Assembly (NCBI RefSeq): GCF_023715155.1
Contig: NZ_JAMBNQ010000001.1
Coordinates: 186,001 to 250,000, forward strand
From: Neobacillus mesonae
GTDB taxonomy: Bacteria; Bacillota; Bacilli; Bacillales; Cytobacillaceae
Direction of reading: 5' to 3'
Length of the DNA: 64,000 bases
Shown: positions 1-10,525 of the stretch, in pieces
Layout of the letters: each line of letters starts with the position of its first letter
Position numbering within the stretch: the first letter of the stretch is position 1
Notes under the pieces: model-generated
What the model saw: only the letters and a program-made list of their open reading frames with translations
Database searches by the model: none
What the model was told of the DNA's origin: nothing
Position numbers and translations under genes: made by a program

Positions 1-659
1 TTATTGAAATGCCTGAGGAAGTTTCTGAAGAAGAACTTTTGGCAAAAATTGATGAATTGAATCATGCTTCTGAAATTCATGGCATTTTAGTACAGCTTCC
101 AATTCCAAAACATATTGATGAGAAAAAAGTAATCGAATCTATTTCTCCATCAAAGGATGTAGATGGCTTTCATCCAGTAAACATCGGCAGAATGATGACT
201 GGACAAAATGCATTTCTTCCATGTACACCATATGGAATTATGGTGCTTCTTGAGGAAACTGGTATTTCACCTGCGGGAAAACATGTCGTTGTAGTCGGCA
301 GAAGTAATATAGTCGGTAAGCCTGTCGGTCAATTAATGCTGAATCATAATGCAACTGTAACCTATTGCCACTCTAAGACTAAGGATTTAAAGCAATACAC
401 GAAACAAGCGGATATTGTTGTTTCAGCTGTAGGAATTGCTAATTTTATTAAAGCAGATCATATTAAAGAGGGTGCAGTTGTCATTGATGTTGGAATGAAC
501 CGCAACGAGGCTGGTAAACTTTGTGGAGATGTTGATTTTGAAGAAGTTAAAGAGAAGGCTGGATACATCACCCCAGTTCCAAAAGGTGTAGGCCCAATGA
601 CGATTACAATGCTGATGTACAATACTGTCAAATCAGCAGCTGAAAGTATAAATCGCTAA
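1..659 (+). CDS. folD: FolD, methylenetetrahydrofolate dehydrogenase/cyclohydrolase, 5' truncated by window edge
   Basis: Bifunctional cytosolic enzyme that interconverts 5,10-methylene-THF and 10-formyl-THF using NADP. The frame is already open at base 3, so the first Met seen (base 9) is internal and the N-terminal quarter to third lies outside the window; about 218 residues remain of a family length near 285. Visible signatures are DVDGFHP, the Rossmann segment [10 protein letters not shown] and the C-terminal [10 protein letters not shown]. It precedes xseA as in B. subtilis, but a 380-bp repeat-bearing gap separates them, so the two are probably transcribed separately here. Identification is secure. 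Confidence 0.97.
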   Translation, partial: IEMPEEVSEEELLAKIDELNHASEIHGILVQLPIPKHIDEKKVIESISPSKDVDGFHPVNIGRMMTGQNAFLPCTPYGIMVLLEETGISPAGKHVVVVGRSNIVGKPVGQLMLNHNATVTYCHSKTKDLKQYTKQADIVVSAVGIANFIKADHIKEGAVVIDVGMNRNEAGKLCGDVDFEEVKEKAGYITPVPKGVGPMTITMLMYNTVKSAAESINR

Positions 660-704
660 AATTAATATGCTCTTGCCACTTATCCAGAATGAACTGACAG
701 AAAA

Positions 705-917
705 GACCCCCACTTCAAGGCTTAGTGAAAGCAGGAAGTAAGTGGGGTTTTTCTGCACGTAAAAACCCTGATTGGTGAGATAAAGCAAAACCTATCTTCA
801 TTATTTTTTAGTAGAAATCGGTTTTGTACTTGTCTAAATTTGGGACAGTAGAACAGGACCATTAGTGCGGGATGGGGCGGGAACCCCTCCGCTGATGAAA
901 GTTTTACTTTACTTTAT
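705..917 (+). repeat. Dispersed intergenic repeat, copy A
   Basis: Fills most of the 380-bp gene-free gap between folD and xseA. It starts with CCCCCACT...AAGG.TTA and ends with a GC-rich hairpin followed by GATGAAAGTTTTACTTTA. The 5' part matches copy B (8806-8918), the middle GATTGGTGAGATA matches copy D (reverse strand, 51914-52110), and the 3' part from ACCATTAG matches copy C (49075-49199). The rest of the gap (918-1039) holds a GCCTCCATT/AATGGGAGGC dyad and the xseA leader. No coding potential is seen. Confidence 0.6.
708..752 (+). terminator. Rho-independent terminator-like hairpin after folD
   Basis: CCCCACTT (708-715) pairs with AAGTGGGG (740-747) and is followed by five T. It can end folD transcription, but the same arms form the 5' end of repeat copy A, so the terminator may have been brought in by the repeat. 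Confidence 0.7.
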
Positions 918-1039
918 TATGAAGCCTCCATTATTACTATTATGGCGGACAAAATGGGAGGCTGAATATATAATAGTAAGGACTGAGTCACTTATCATTA
1001 TCTTGCAAAGGCGTTTACGCTTTTATTGAAGGAGAAGTT

Positions 1040-2398
1040 ATGCAGGAACAACGTTATTTATCTGTAAATGCGTTAACCAAATACATAAGACGAAAATTTG
1101 ATGCAGACCCACATCTTCGTAATATTCCTGTCAGAGGAGAAATCTCAAATTTTAAACAACATTCAAGCGGCCATATGTATCTGACTTTAAAGGATGAGAA
1201 GGCCCGCATCCAAGCTGTTATGTTTGCAAGCAGTTCGCGAACGATGAAATTTAAGCCGGAAAACGGCATGAAAGTAATTGTTAAAGGTGATATAACAGTC
1301 TTCGAACCGAATGGACAATATCAAATTTATATTAAAGAAATGCAGCCTGATGGTATTGGGGAATTATTCTTAGCATATGAACAATTAAAACAAAGGCTTG
1401 GGGAAGAAGGGTTATTTTCTCCTGAGAAGAAAAAGCCGCTGCCGCTTTTCCCAAAAACAGTCGGTGTGATTACATCTCCTACCGGAGCGGCAATTAGAGA
1501 TGTCATTACAACGATTAAACGCCGATATCCGATTGTCAATATTCTTGTTTTTCCTGTTCTTGTTCAAGGAGATCAAGCGGCACCTTCGATTGCAAAGGCA
1601 ATTAAAAAAGCTAATAAAAGAAAAGATATTGATGTTTTAATTGTTGGAAGGGGAGGCGGATCTATTGAGGAATTATGGGCGTTTAACGAAGAGCTCGTTG
1701 CACGGGCAATCCATGATTCAACCATCCCAATCATATCAGCTGTCGGCCATGAAACTGATTTTACGATCGCTGACTTTGTCGCTGATTTACGTGCGCCTAC
1801 CCCGACTGGTGCAGCGGAACTGGCTGTTCCGCACATAGATGAATTGATGGAACGGATACTTCAGCGGCAAACACGGCTGATCCGGGTAATGCAGGAAAAA
1901 TTCCGTTTTGAAAAGGAACGCTTATATAGAGCCCAAAAATCGTATGCATTCCGTTATCCGCAAAGGCTTTATGAACAAAAATTAGAGCAGGTTGATAAAT
2001 TAACTGAATTGTTAGTTCGCGGGTCCTCACGGCTTACTTTGTTAAAAAAAGATCAGTATGAAACACTTTATAAACGTCTGCAGCAGAAAAACCCAAAGGC
2101 AGTTTTACATGAAGCCAGTGTACGGACTGAGCGGGTACAAAAAGAGTTGAAACGTTCCATGGAACAAATCTTAACCAAAAAGGAAACAGATTTTAAACGG
2201 GTTATATCTACCTTACAAGCTTTAAGTCCCTTAAAAATTATGGAACGTGGATATAGTCTTGCTTACAATGCGGAAAACAGGCTTGTGAAAAGTATTGACC
2301 AGGTAAAGGTAGATGACCAGGTCCAAATCCAGCTGACTGACGGGAGTTTAATTTGTAAGGTGGATAGGATAAAGGAGAGCGAAAAACGTGACAACTGA
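1040..2398 (+). CDS. xseA: Exodeoxyribonuclease VII large subunit
   Basis: Catalytic subunit of exonuclease VII, which degrades single-stranded DNA bidirectionally into oligonucleotides and acts in repair. It is 452 residues, normal for the family. Residues 1-100 form the OB-fold ([20 protein letters not shown]), the catalytic core includes [17 protein letters not shown] from about residue 202 and [12 protein letters not shown] about 30 residues later, and a long charged helical region with many K, R, E and Q follows, the coiled coil that binds XseB. The ATG at 1040 follows GAAGGAGAAG. Its 3' end overlaps xseB by 11 bases, which indicates translational coupling. Confidence 0.97.
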   Translation: MQEQRYLSVNALTKYIRRKFDADPHLRNIPVRGEISNFKQHSSGHMYLTLKDEKARIQAVMFASSSRTMKFKPENGMKVIVKGDITVFEPNGQYQIYIKEMQPDGIGELFLAYEQLKQRLGEEGLFSPEKKKPLPLFPKTVGVITSPTGAAIRDVITTIKRRYPIVNILVFPVLVQGDQAAPSIAKAIKKANKRKDIDVLIVGRGGGSIEELWAFNEELVARAIHDSTIPIISAVGHETDFTIADFVADLRAPTPTGAAELAVPHIDELMERILQRQTRLIRVMQEKFRFEKERLYRAQKSYAFRYPQRLYEQKLEQVDKLTELLVRGSSRLTLLKKDQYETLYKRLQQKNPKAVLHEASVRTERVQKELKRSMEQILTKKETDFKRVISTLQALSPLKIMERGYSLAYNAENRLVKSIDQVKVDDQVQIQLTDGSLICKVDRIKESEKRDN

Positions 2399-2618
2399 AA
2401 ATTTAACTTTTGAAGAAGCAATGACAAAACTTGAAAAAATCGTCGAAAAACTAGAAGAAGGAGATGTACCATTAGAAGAGGCGATTATCTTCTATAAAGA
2501 TGGAATGGAATTATCCAAACTTTGCCATGATAAATTGAAAAGTGTTGAAGAACAGCTTACGCAAATTATTACAGAGGATGGACGTACGGAGAGTTTTTCC
2601 GTTAACGAGGAGGAATAG
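2388..2618 (+). CDS. xseB: Exodeoxyribonuclease VII small subunit
   Basis: A 76-aa helical protein that assembles several copies along the XseA coiled coil to give active exonuclease VII. The signature is [27 protein letters not shown]. The start is GTG at 2388, preceded by AAAGGAGAGCG inside the end of xseA. It is followed two bases later by ispA, so xseA-xseB-ispA read as one operon, as in B. subtilis. Confidence 0.96.
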   Translation: MTTENLTFEEAMTKLEKIVEKLEEGDVPLEEAIIFYKDGMELSKLCHDKLKSVEEQLTQIITEDGRTESFSVNEEE

Positions 2619-2620
2619 AG

Positions 2621-3514
2621 TTGGAATCTCAAGGTTTAAAGGCATTTTCCAGAGAGTACAAACAACTGCTAGAAAAGGAGCTTCGCCATTTAGTTGAGGA
2701 ACTGGATGCTCCTCTTATCTTAAAAGAATCAATGGTTTATTCTCTTGAGGCAGGAGGAAAGAGAATCCGTCCATTATTATTACTTGCAACCCTTGAAGCA
2801 TTTGGGATTGACCCTAAAAATGGACTTCCGGCAGCTGCAGCAATTGAGATGATTCATACATATTCCCTCATTCATGATGATTTGCCCAGCATGGATAATG
2901 ATGATCTGCGAAGAGGCAAGCCAACCAACCATAAAGTTTTTGGAGATGCCGTTGCAACCTTGGCTGGTGACGCTTTATTAACCTACAGTTTTGAAGTAAT
3001 TAATAACATTTCCAATGATTTTGCTTCAGCAGAAACAAAATTAAATGTCATAACGGAAATGGCCAAAGCTGCGGGTGCAGAGGGAATGGTTGGAGGACAA
3101 GTGGCCGATATGGAAGGTGAGGAGAAAACATTAACCCTTGAGGAGCTTGAATATATCCATATACATAAAACAGGAAAGCTATTAAGGTTTAGTGTTTTAG
3201 CTGGTGCTTTGTTAGCTGGAGCAAATAAAACTCAAATAGAGAGCTTATCTCAATTTGCCCACCACCTTGGACTTGCCTTTCAGATTCAGGATGACATTCT
3301 AGATGTAACAGGTAATCAGCAATTGATTGGAAAACCAATTGGCAGTGATACAGCTAATCATAAAAGTACGTACCCGCAATTGTTATCCTTGGAAGGAGCA
3401 AAAGATGCTCTCGGGTCACAAATTACCCTTGCAAAAGAAAATTTGAAAAAGACCGGATTAAATACAAACCTCCTTCTTGAAATTACGGACTTAGTAGCAA
3501 CTAGAAATCATTAA
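2621..3514 (+). CDS. ispA: Farnesyl diphosphate synthase
   Basis: Cytosolic prenyltransferase that condenses DMAPP and IPP to geranyl and then farnesyl diphosphate, the precursor for undecaprenyl phosphate, heptaprenyl quinone chains and other isoprenoids. The 297 residues carry the first aspartate-rich motif DDLPSMD near residue 85 and the second DDILD near 223. The short spacing in the first motif is usual for bacterial FPP synthases. The start is TTG at 2621 behind GAGGAGGAATAG. It sits upstream of dxs, so two isoprenoid genes are adjacent. Confidence 0.96.
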   Translation: MESQGLKAFSREYKQLLEKELRHLVEELDAPLILKESMVYSLEAGGKRIRPLLLLATLEAFGIDPKNGLPAAAAIEMIHTYSLIHDDLPSMDNDDLRRGKPTNHKVFGDAVATLAGDALLTYSFEVINNISNDFASAETKLNVITEMAKAAGAEGMVGGQVADMEGEEKTLTLEELEYIHIHKTGKLLRFSVLAGALLAGANKTQIESLSQFAHHLGLAFQIQDDILDVTGNQQLIGKPIGSDTANHKSTYPQLLSLEGAKDALGSQITLAKENLKKTGLNTNLLLEITDLVATRNH

Positions 3515-3525
3515 TCAGCGGGAAT

Positions 3526-3554
3526 TTGTGACAATGAAATAACTGTGTTATAAT
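3526..3554 (+). promoter_or_regulatory. Sigma-A type promoter for dxs
   Basis: TTGTGA (3526-3531) and TATAAT (3549-3554) are separated by 17 bases. This promoter lies between ispA and dxs and gives a leader of about 90 bases before the dxs start. Confidence 0.65.
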
Positions 3555-3582
3555 GGTTTTCATTGCAGAATACGTTGTAAAG

Positions 3583-3615
3583 GCCGCCCGCACACTTGTG
3601 TCAGCGGCTATTTTT
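3583..3615 (+). terminator. Attenuator-like hairpin in the dxs leader
   Basis: GCCGC (3583-3587) pairs with GCGGC (3604-3608), with an inner CAC/GTG pairing, and is followed by TATTTTTAAG. It lies between the dxs promoter and the dxs start. It could terminate a fraction of transcripts or simply be a leader hairpin; no ligand-binding motif was recognised upstream. Confidence 0.4.
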
Positions 3616-3649
3616 AAGATATTAAAGTTATGAAAGTGAGTGGTCCATC

Positions 3650-5545
3650 ATGGATCTATTATCAATAAAAGACCCGTCCTTTTTAAAAAGAATGTCTACA
3701 AAAGAACTTCAAGCTTTAAGTCAGGAAATCCGCCAATTCTTGATTGAAAAGCTGTCGGTGACAGGCGGCCATATTGGACCAAATTTAGGTGTGGTGGAAT
3801 TAACGATTGCATTGCATAAATGTTTTAACAGTCCAACAGATAAAATTATTTGGGATGTTGGTCATCAATCTTATGTACATAAGATTTTAACAGGCAGAGC
3901 ATCTGAATTTGACAGCTTAAGACAATATAAAGGACTATGCGGATTTCCAAAGAGAATGGAGAGCGAGCATGATGTGTGGGAGACGGGTCATAGCTCAACA
4001 TCCCTTTCTGCAGCTATGGGAATGGCGATTGCACGGGATTTAAAAGGAGAAAAGAACTATGTCATTCCGGTAATAGGTGATGGTGCATTAACAGGGGGCA
4101 TGGCATTAGAAGCTTTAAACCATATCGGCCACGAAAAGAAAGATATGATTGTGATTTTAAATGATAATGAAATGTCGATTGCACCGAATGTTGGGGCATT
4201 GCACAACATCCTCATGCAGCTCAGGACAGCAGGAAAATATCAGTGGGTCAAAGATGAGCTGGAAGTTTTATTGAAAAAGGTGCCTGCTGTAGGCGGGAAA
4301 CTTGCTGCAACAGCAGAGAGAATAAAGGACAGCCTAAAATATTTGTTTGTTTCAGGCATGTTTTTTGAAGAGCTTGGATTTACGTATCTCGGTCCAATTG
4401 ACGGCCATGATTTTGATTCGTTATTTGAAAACTTGAACTATGCGAAAAAAACCGAGGGACCGACAATCCTTCATGTTATGACTAAAAAAGGAAAAGGATT
4501 CTCTCCAGCAGAGTCCGATAAAAAAGGGACATGGCATGGGACAGGACCATATAAAATGGACACTGGCGATTTTGTGAAGCCTGCTAAAAAGCAGCCTCCT
4601 GCTTGGAGCAGCCTAGTAAGTGAAACGGTTCGAAGACTTGCACGTACAGATAACAGGATTGTTGCGATTACCCCTGCAATGCCTGTTGGATCAAAGCTTG
4701 AAGGCTTTGCTAGTGAATTTCCAGATCGAATGTATGATGTCGGAATTGCCGAACAGCATGCAGCCACAGTTGCAGCTGGTTTAGCTGCGGTAAACATGAA
4801 ACCATTCCTAGCCATATACTCTACTTTCTTACAAAGAGCATATGATCAGGTTGTTCATGATATTTGCCGGCAAAACCTAAATGTTTTTATTGGCATTGAT
4901 CGTGCAGGACTCGTCGGCGCCGATGGTGAAACCCACCAAGGTGTCTTTGATATTGCTTTCCTTAGACATGTTCCCAACATCGTTTTGATGATGCCAAAAG
5001 ATGAAAATGAAGGTCAGCATATGGTTTATACAGCTTTAAATTATAATGAAGGACCTATTGCAATGAGGTTTCCTCGTGGTAACGGCCTTGGGGTGCCGCT
5101 TGATAAAGACCTTAAATCCATTCCAATTGGTACTTGGGAAGTTCTTAAAGAGGGCTATGATGCTGCAATCCTGACATTTGGAACAACCATCCCTATGGCT
5201 CTTGATGCGGCAATGAAACTTGAAAAACAGGGTATTTCAGTCAGAGTCATTAATGCAAGATTTATTAAACCATTGGATGGTAAAATGCTTTCTTCTTTAT
5301 TGAACGAAAATATCCCAATTCTTACAATTGAGGAAGCAGTTCTGCAAGGTGGATTCGGCAGTTCTGTATTGGAATATGCCCAGTCCGAAGGGTATTACCA
5401 TCCCTATATTGACAGGATGGGGATTCCTGACCGATTTATTGAACATGGGGATGTTTCCTGCCTCTTAAAGGAAATTGGTTTGACTTCAGAAGAAGTAGTC
5501 AAAAGAATTTCGATTATGGCTAGAAAAAAACAACAAAGGGCATGA
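3650..5545 (+). CDS. dxs: 1-deoxy-D-xylulose-5-phosphate synthase
   Basis: Thiamine-diphosphate enzyme that condenses pyruvate with glyceraldehyde 3-phosphate in the first step of the MEP isoprenoid pathway. The 631 residues match the usual length. [15 protein letters not shown] near residue 142 is the ThDP/Mg binding segment, and [15 protein letters not shown] near 416 belongs to the pyrimidine-binding domain; a C-terminal transketolase domain follows. The start ATG is preceded by AAAGTGAGTGG. The next gene begins three bases after the stop, so dxs and the rRNA methyltransferase are cotranscribed. Confidence 0.97.
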   Translation: MDLLSIKDPSFLKRMSTKELQALSQEIRQFLIEKLSVTGGHIGPNLGVVELTIALHKCFNSPTDKIIWDVGHQSYVHKILTGRASEFDSLRQYKGLCGFPKRMESEHDVWETGHSSTSLSAAMGMAIARDLKGEKNYVIPVIGDGALTGGMALEALNHIGHEKKDMIVILNDNEMSIAPNVGALHNILMQLRTAGKYQWVKDELEVLLKKVPAVGGKLAATAERIKDSLKYLFVSGMFFEELGFTYLGPIDGHDFDSLFENLNYAKKTEGPTILHVMTKKGKGFSPAESDKKGTWHGTGPYKMDTGDFVKPAKKQPPAWSSLVSETVRRLARTDNRIVAITPAMPVGSKLEGFASEFPDRMYDVGIAEQHAATVAAGLAAVNMKPFLAIYSTFLQRAYDQVVHDICRQNLNVFIGIDRAGLVGADGETHQGVFDIAFLRHVPNIVLMMPKDENEGQHMVYTALNYNEGPIAMRFPRGNGLGVPLDKDLKSIPIGTWEVLKEGYDAAILTFGTTIPMALDAAMKLEKQGISVRVINARFIKPLDGKMLSSLLNENIPILTIEEAVLQGGFGSSVLEYAQSEGYYHPYIDRMGIPDRFIEHGDVSCLLKEIGLTSEEVVKRISIMARKKQQRA

Positions 5546-5548
5546 ATC

Positions 5549-6385
5549 ATGAAAAATAAAGAACGGTTAGATGTATTACTTGTTGAAAGAGGGCATTTTG
5601 AGACACGTGAAAAAGCTAAGCGGGCTATCATGGCAGGGCTTGTGTATACTAATGAGGGACGTTTAGAAAAACCAGGAGAAAAAGTCAAAATTGATATACC
5701 TCTTACTGTAAAAGGGCATGCGATTCCATATGTCAGCCGCGGCGGTCTAAAGCTGGAAAAAGCTCTTAAAGTATTTGAGGTAGATGTTGCGGATAAAATT
5801 CTTTTGGATATTGGAGCATCAACAGGAGGTTTTACCGACTGTGCCTTGCAAAATGGCGCAAAGATGTCTTATGCACTAGATGTTGGATATAATCAGCTTG
5901 CATGGAAACTAAGGCAGGATGAACGGGTAATTGTGATGGAGCGGACCAACTTTCGTTATGTGACCCCCTCTGATTTACATGAGGAAATGCCAAACTTTGC
6001 AACCATTGATGTTTCATTTATTTCGTTAACTTTAATTTTGCCGGTATTGAAAACGTTGCTTGTTACTGGCAGCGATATCGTGGCTTTAGTGAAACCACAA
6101 TTTGAAGCAGGACGTGAGCAGGTAGGAAAAAAAGGAATTGTCCGTGATCCAAAGGTCCACCTGCAGGTAATTGAAAAAATTATTGATTTTTCTTTAAGCC
6201 AAGGATATATAGTCAGGAATTTATCATATTCACCTATCACTGGCGGGGATGGGAATATTGAATTTCTGCTTCATCTTAATTGGGACGGAGAAAAGGGTTC
6301 CGGTGTGAATCAACTGCAAATAACACCCCAAGAAGTTGTCAGCAAAGCACATGAAGAATTTCATACCAAACAGGAAGAAGGATAG
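5549..6385 (+). CDS. yqxC: TlyA/YqxC family S4-domain FtsJ-like rRNA methyltransferase
   Basis: Predicted SAM-dependent 2'-O-ribose methyltransferase acting on rRNA. Residues 1-65 form an S4 RNA-binding domain (RLDVLLVERGHFETREKAKRA), followed by an FtsJ-type Rossmann domain with the SAM motif LLDIGASTGGFTDCAL near residue 85 and KPQFEAGREQVGKKGIV. Length is 278 aa, typical of the TlyA/hemolysin A family. That family name comes from mycobacterial capreomycin sensitivity and does not imply a toxin. It lies between dxs and argR, the conserved Bacillus position. Confidence 0.9.
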   Translation: MKNKERLDVLLVERGHFETREKAKRAIMAGLVYTNEGRLEKPGEKVKIDIPLTVKGHAIPYVSRGGLKLEKALKVFEVDVADKILLDIGASTGGFTDCALQNGAKMSYALDVGYNQLAWKLRQDERVIVMERTNFRYVTPSDLHEEMPNFATIDVSFISLTLILPVLKTLLVTGSDIVALVKPQFEAGREQVGKKGIVRDPKVHLQVIEKIIDFSLSQGYIVRNLSYSPITGGDGNIEFLLHLNWDGEKGSGVNQLQITPQEVVSKAHEEFHTKQEEG

Positions 6386-6510
6386 GCATCTGCTTATCCT
6401 TTTATGTATATGTATGTATTTTTATGTACAATTTTGTTTAAATGGGCTAACATAATGGTAAGTGACACTTTACTACAATATTCTCATATGTTAATCATTG
6501 GGGTGAAATA

Positions 6511-6960
6511 ATGAACAAAGGTCAACGTCATATCAAAATTAGAGAAATCATTGCAGGAAATGATATTGAAACACAGGATGAATTGGTTGATGCATTAAAA
6601 GAAGCTGGCTATAATATCACCCAGGCTACAATCTCACGTGATATCAAAGAATTACATCTTGTGAAAGTACCTTTAAGTGATGGACGTTACAAATACAGTC
6701 TGCCTGCGGATCAAAGGTTTAATCCCTTGCAAAAATTAAAAAGGGCGTTGGTTGATGCATTCGTCCGGATTGATTCAGCCGGGCATTTATTAGTTATGAA
6801 ATGTCTGCCGGGAAATGCAATGGCGATTGGTGCGCTGATTGACCACTTGGAATGGGATGAAATTTTAGGAACGATTTGTGGCGATGATACGATTCTTATC
6901 ATTTGCAGAACACCTGAAGATATTGAAGTTATTACAAACCGTTTCCTTGATATGCTTTAA
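6511..6960 (+). CDS. argR: Arginine repressor/activator ArgR (AhrC)
   Basis: Hexameric arginine-sensing transcription factor that represses arginine biosynthesis and activates catabolism. The 149 residues show an N-terminal winged helix ([20 protein letters not shown] then [11 protein letters not shown]) and a C-terminal oligomerisation and arginine-binding domain with [13 protein letters not shown] and [11 protein letters not shown]. The start ATG follows GGGGTGAAATA. It is immediately upstream of recN, as in B. subtilis. A candidate target in this window is the artPQR promoter region at about 29.25 kb. Confidence 0.97.
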   Translation: MNKGQRHIKIREIIAGNDIETQDELVDALKEAGYNITQATISRDIKELHLVKVPLSDGRYKYSLPADQRFNPLQKLKRALVDAFVRIDSAGHLLVMKCLPGNAMAIGALIDHLEWDEILGTICGDDTILIICRTPEDIEVITNRFLDML

Positions 6961-6976
6961 ATAGGGGGAATAGTTC

Positions 6977-8677
6977 TTGCTTGCAGAACTTTCAATTAAA
7001 AATTTTGCTATTATTGAAAACCTGTCAATTTCTTTTGAAAAGGGCCTTTCTGTTTTAACAGGGGAAACTGGTGCTGGAAAGTCAATTATTATTGATGCAA
7101 TCCATTTGTTAACTGGAGGCAGAGGTTCAGCAGAATTTGTCCGCCATGGAGAGGAAAAAGCAGAAATTGAGGGATTATTTCAGCTTGATCCTGATCATCA
7201 TCCTGTCTACCAAAAGGCGTTAGAATTTGGAATTGAAATTGAAGACGGAATGATTGTTTTACGGCGGGACATTTCCCATACTGGAAAAAGTGTCTGCCGT
7301 GTAAATGGGAAATTAGTCACAATTTCAACACTGCGGGAAATTGGGGCATCCCTTGTTGATATACACGGCCAGCATGAACATCAAGAATTAATGGATGAAA
7401 CTAGACATTTACCATTACTTGACCAATATGGCGGAAAGGAAATAGCCGCTTCCTTAAATGAATATCAGCAAATCTTTCATCGCTTCGAGCAAACTCAAAG
7501 CCGTTTAAAGGCATTAAGTGAAAATGACCAGCAAATGGCCCATAGACTTGACTTGATTTTATTTCAGTATGATGAAATTCAAAAAGCAAATTTAAAGCTT
7601 CATGAAGATGATGAACTATATGAAGAGAAAAAGAAACTATCGAATTTTGAAAAGATATATGAGGCGGTTCAATTAAGTTTTACTGCCCTTCAGGGAGAAC
7701 AGAAAGGGCTTGATTGGGTCGGAATGGCAATGGGCTACCTGGAGGATGCGGCAGCGATTGATACTGCTTATAAAGATATTTCTGAAGCTGCAGCCAATTG
7801 TTTTTACCAGTTAGAGGATATTTCACGGACTTTAAGAAATGAACTAGATACTTTAGAATTTGATCCTCAAAGACTAAATGAAATTGAGGACCGCCTGAAT
7901 GAAATAAACCAACTCAAGCGTAAATATGGTAAAACCATTCAGGAAATATTAGAATATGAGGCAAAAATAGAAGAAGAAATTGAAACCATTCAGAATAAAG
8001 AAACACATATTGATGAATTGGAAAAAGAATTAGCATCCATTAAAAAGGATTTGGCTGTTGAAGCAAAACAATTAACCGATCTTCGCCATAAATGGGCAGC
8101 TAAGCTGACAGGACTCATACATAAAGAATTAAAAGAACTATATATGGAAAAGACGGTTTTTGAAATTAAGTTTGAAACAGATGAAGATCATTTTTCAAGA
8201 GATGGCTCTGACTATGTGCAATTTTATATTTCGACAAATCCCGGCGAACCATTAAAACCATTATCAAAAGTTGCCTCCGGGGGAGAATTGTCCAGAATTA
8301 TGCTTGCTTTAAAAAGCATCTTTTCTAAACACCAAGGAGTAACTTCAATTATTTTCGATGAAGTTGATACTGGTGTCAGCGGCAGGGTAGCCCAGGCAAT
8401 CGCCGAAAAAATTTATAAAGTGGCACTTGATTCGCAAGTATTATGTATTTCTCATCTGCCACAAGTAGCTGCAATGGCAGACACCCATTTGTTCATTTCT
8501 AAGAAGGTAAAAGACGGCCGTACATCTACAGCTGTTGCACCGCTTAATGATGCAGAGAAAATTAAAGAAATAGGCCGTATGATTTCAGGGGTAGAAATCA
8601 CCGATTTAACAAAGAAACATGCGGAAGAATTATTGCATTTGGCAGAGGACACAAAGAAAGCCGAAAAAGTTCGTTAG
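6977..8677 (+). CDS. recN: DNA repair protein RecN
   Basis: SMC-like ATPase that acts early at double-strand breaks and helps hold ends together during recombination. The 566 residues have Walker A GETGAGKS near residue 28, a long central coiled coil rich in E and K (about 160-350), and the ABC signature ASGGELSRIML near 431 followed by Walker B IIFDEVDTGVSG. The start is TTG at 6977 after AGGGGGAATAG. It is 16 bases from argR and ends at a strong terminator, so argR-recN probably form a unit. Confidence 0.97.
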   Translation: MLAELSIKNFAIIENLSISFEKGLSVLTGETGAGKSIIIDAIHLLTGGRGSAEFVRHGEEKAEIEGLFQLDPDHHPVYQKALEFGIEIEDGMIVLRRDISHTGKSVCRVNGKLVTISTLREIGASLVDIHGQHEHQELMDETRHLPLLDQYGGKEIAASLNEYQQIFHRFEQTQSRLKALSENDQQMAHRLDLILFQYDEIQKANLKLHEDDELYEEKKKLSNFEKIYEAVQLSFTALQGEQKGLDWVGMAMGYLEDAAAIDTAYKDISEAAANCFYQLEDISRTLRNELDTLEFDPQRLNEIEDRLNEINQLKRKYGKTIQEILEYEAKIEEEIETIQNKETHIDELEKELASIKKDLAVEAKQLTDLRHKWAAKLTGLIHKELKELYMEKTVFEIKFETDEDHFSRDGSDYVQFYISTNPGEPLKPLSKVASGGELSRIMLALKSIFSKHQGVTSIIFDEVDTGVSGRVAQAIAEKIYKVALDSQVLCISHLPQVAAMADTHLFISKKVKDGRTSTAVAPLNDAEKIKEIGRMISGVEITDLTKKHAEELLHLAEDTKKAEKVR

Positions 8678-8698
8678 ACATTTTTTTTTAGAATTTGA

Positions 8699-8726
8699 AA
8701 AGCTACCCATCTTGGGTAGCTTTTTT
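8699..8726 (+). terminator. Rho-independent terminator of recN
   Basis: AGCTACCC (8701-8708) pairs perfectly with GGGTAGCT (8714-8721) around a 5-base loop, flanked by A and T runs. Confidence 0.9.
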
Positions 8727-8805
8727 ATATAGAACGCAGTTATAAATGACTGTTAAGGAGGCAAAATTAAAGATGTAGCCATTTTTATCTGCATTAACGT
8801 GCAGC

Positions 8806-8918
8806 AAGCCCCCACTCAAAGGTTTAAGCTTAAGAAAGAAGAATTAGCGGGGGAACAACTGCCGTATGCGCCCGATTGATTTTAACACAATCAGCGGGAA
8901 TTGAAGTTTTACCTTAAT
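8806..8918 (+). repeat. Dispersed intergenic repeat, copy B
   Basis: Shares its 5' segment GCCCCCACTcaAAGG.TTA with copy A and its inner AACTGCC...CCGATTG.TT..AAC with copy C. It ends in CAGCGGGAATTGAAGTTTTA, a version of the common 3' end without the long terminal hairpin. It sits just upstream of spoIVB; nothing coding is seen in the gap 8727-8950. Confidence 0.55.
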
Positions 8919-8950
8919 TGCAGCAAATAGAAGCGAGGAGAGTGAAAAGT

Positions 8951-10237
8951 TTGAAGATAGAGACGATAAGAAAAATTATTGGTGGAATTCTCCTTGTTTC
9001 ATTAATCAGTATTATTTTTTTTCAACCTTTGCGTCAATATGTAAGTATCCCAAAGTCGGTTACAATGTTTGAAGGACAGGATTACAAAATTCAAAAGGCT
9101 GCCCCGGTTACAGCCGTACTCCAATCTAATTCAAATATTTCACTTAATCAGGAAAAAAACGCGGTCTCATTAGAGGCCAGGGCCACAGGCAAAAATGAAA
9201 TGCTGTTAGAATATGCTGGTATCCCCATTAAGAAGGTCGATGTAAAAGTATTAAAGGATTTTCGTGTTATTCCAGGCGGACAATCTATTGGTGTAAAATT
9301 AAATACAGTTGGCGTCCTAGTGGTTGGTCACCACTTAGTAAATACCGCAAATGGAAAAAAGTCTCCAGGTGAAACTGCAGGAGTTAAAGTTGGAGATATT
9401 ATAACAGAAATCAACGGAAATAAAATTGAAAAAATGACAGATGTCGCCCCATATGTTCAAGCTGCTGGAAAAGATAAAAAAGCTTTAGATTTGGTCATCA
9501 GCCGTGAAAATGGCAAATTCAAAACAAAATTAACACCTTTAAAAGACAAGGGTGAAAATTCCTATAAGCTGGGATTATATATTCGAGATTCTGCCGCAGG
9601 AATTGGAACAATGACATTTATTCACCCAGGGTCTAAGAAATATGGTGCTTTAGGACATGTTATATCAGATATGGATACAAAACAGCCAATTGTGGTGGAA
9701 GATGGACAAATTGTACGCTCCACAGTTACTTCCATTGAAAAAGGGAGTAATGGAGACCCAGGGGAAAAATTAGCTCGTTTCTCTAATGATCATGAGATTG
9801 TAGGAAATATTAAGAAAAATAGTCCATTTGGTATATTTGGCCAATTAAATAAGGGGCTTTCAAATGGTATAATGGATAAGCCGCTTCCTATTGCATTATC
9901 TCATCAAGTGAAGGAAGGTCCGGCAAAAATATTAACGGTAGTAAACAATGATAAAGTTGAAGAATTTGACGTAGAAATCGTCAGTACCATACCGCAGAAA
10001 TTTCCTGCCACAAAGGGCATGGTTATCAAAATAACTGATCCAAAACTTCTTGAAAAAACAGGTGGTATTGTCCAAGGAATGAGCGGCAGTCCGATTATTC
10101 AAAACGGAAAATTGATTGGCGCTGTAACCCATGTTTTCGTAAATGATCCGACTTCAGGATATGGAGTCCATATTGAATGGATGTTGAATGAAGCTGGAAT
10201 TAATATATATGAAATGCCAAATGACAAAGCAAGTTAA
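8951..10237 (+). CDS. spoIVB: SpoIVB, signalling serine peptidase of sporulation
   Basis: Forespore-made S55-family serine peptidase secreted across the inner forespore membrane, where it cleaves SpoIVFA and so triggers pro-sigma-K processing in the mother cell. TTG at 8951 is chosen because GCGAGGAG ends ten bases upstream; the frame is open to 8918 but lacks a site there. An N-terminal membrane anchor (about residues 8-25, [11 protein letters not shown]) is followed by a PDZ domain ([20 protein letters not shown]) and the peptidase domain with GALGHVISD (His) and the catalytic serine in [13 protein letters not shown]. About 428 aa. Confidence 0.96.
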   Translation: MKIETIRKIIGGILLVSLISIIFFQPLRQYVSIPKSVTMFEGQDYKIQKAAPVTAVLQSNSNISLNQEKNAVSLEARATGKNEMLLEYAGIPIKKVDVKVLKDFRVIPGGQSIGVKLNTVGVLVVGHHLVNTANGKKSPGETAGVKVGDIITEINGNKIEKMTDVAPYVQAAGKDKKALDLVISRENGKFKTKLTPLKDKGENSYKLGLYIRDSAAGIGTMTFIHPGSKKYGALGHVISDMDTKQPIVVEDGQIVRSTVTSIEKGSNGDPGEKLARFSNDHEIVGNIKKNSPFGIFGQLNKGLSNGIMDKPLPIALSHQVKEGPAKILTVVNNDKVEEFDVEIVSTIPQKFPATKGMVIKITDPKLLEKTGGIVQGMSGSPIIQNGKLIGAVTHVFVNDPTSGYGVHIEWMLNEAGINIYEMPNDKAS

Positions 10238-10253
10238 CAATGAATATTTTAAG

Positions 10254-10288
10254 GCAAAATAGGCTTTTTATCCTATTTTGCTTCTTTT
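10254..10288 (+). terminator. Rho-independent terminator of spoIVB
   Basis: GCAAAATAGG (10254-10263) pairs with CCTATTTTGC (10272-10281), followed by TTCTTTTT. Confidence 0.85.
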
Positions 10289-10415
10289 TACATATCTCTT
10301 TATTGACAAATCTTCTATCCATATTTGGTGAATTTGCGTTTTTCGTCGAAATAAGAAGAAAAACGAAGAAAAAATAAGATTTTATCACTATTTTAAGAAA
10401 TATTAAAAAAATGAG

Positions 10416-10440
10416 AGGAATTTTTGTTGCATTGTCGAAT
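10416..10440 (+). promoter_or_regulatory. Sigma-H promoter with overlapping 0A box, spo0A
   Basis: AGGAATT, 11 bases, then GTCGAAT fits the sigma-H consensus (AGGAWWW, N11-12, RNNGAAT). The -10 region contains TGTCGAA (10433-10439), a perfect core Spo0A-binding box, which suggests autoregulation as known for spo0A in B. subtilis. Confidence 0.7.
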
Positions 10441-10525
10441 TTGTAATTTAGAATAGAAAATAGGCATTATACAGGATTAATTTGATAAATAGAGAATTTG
10501 TGATGACCTGAGGGAGGAACTGAAG

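Noticed and set aside
918-970. Terminator from the GCCTCCATT/AATGGGAGGC dyad before xseA
   Set aside because: The stem has a bulge and is not followed by a T run, so it may be only a leader hairpin.
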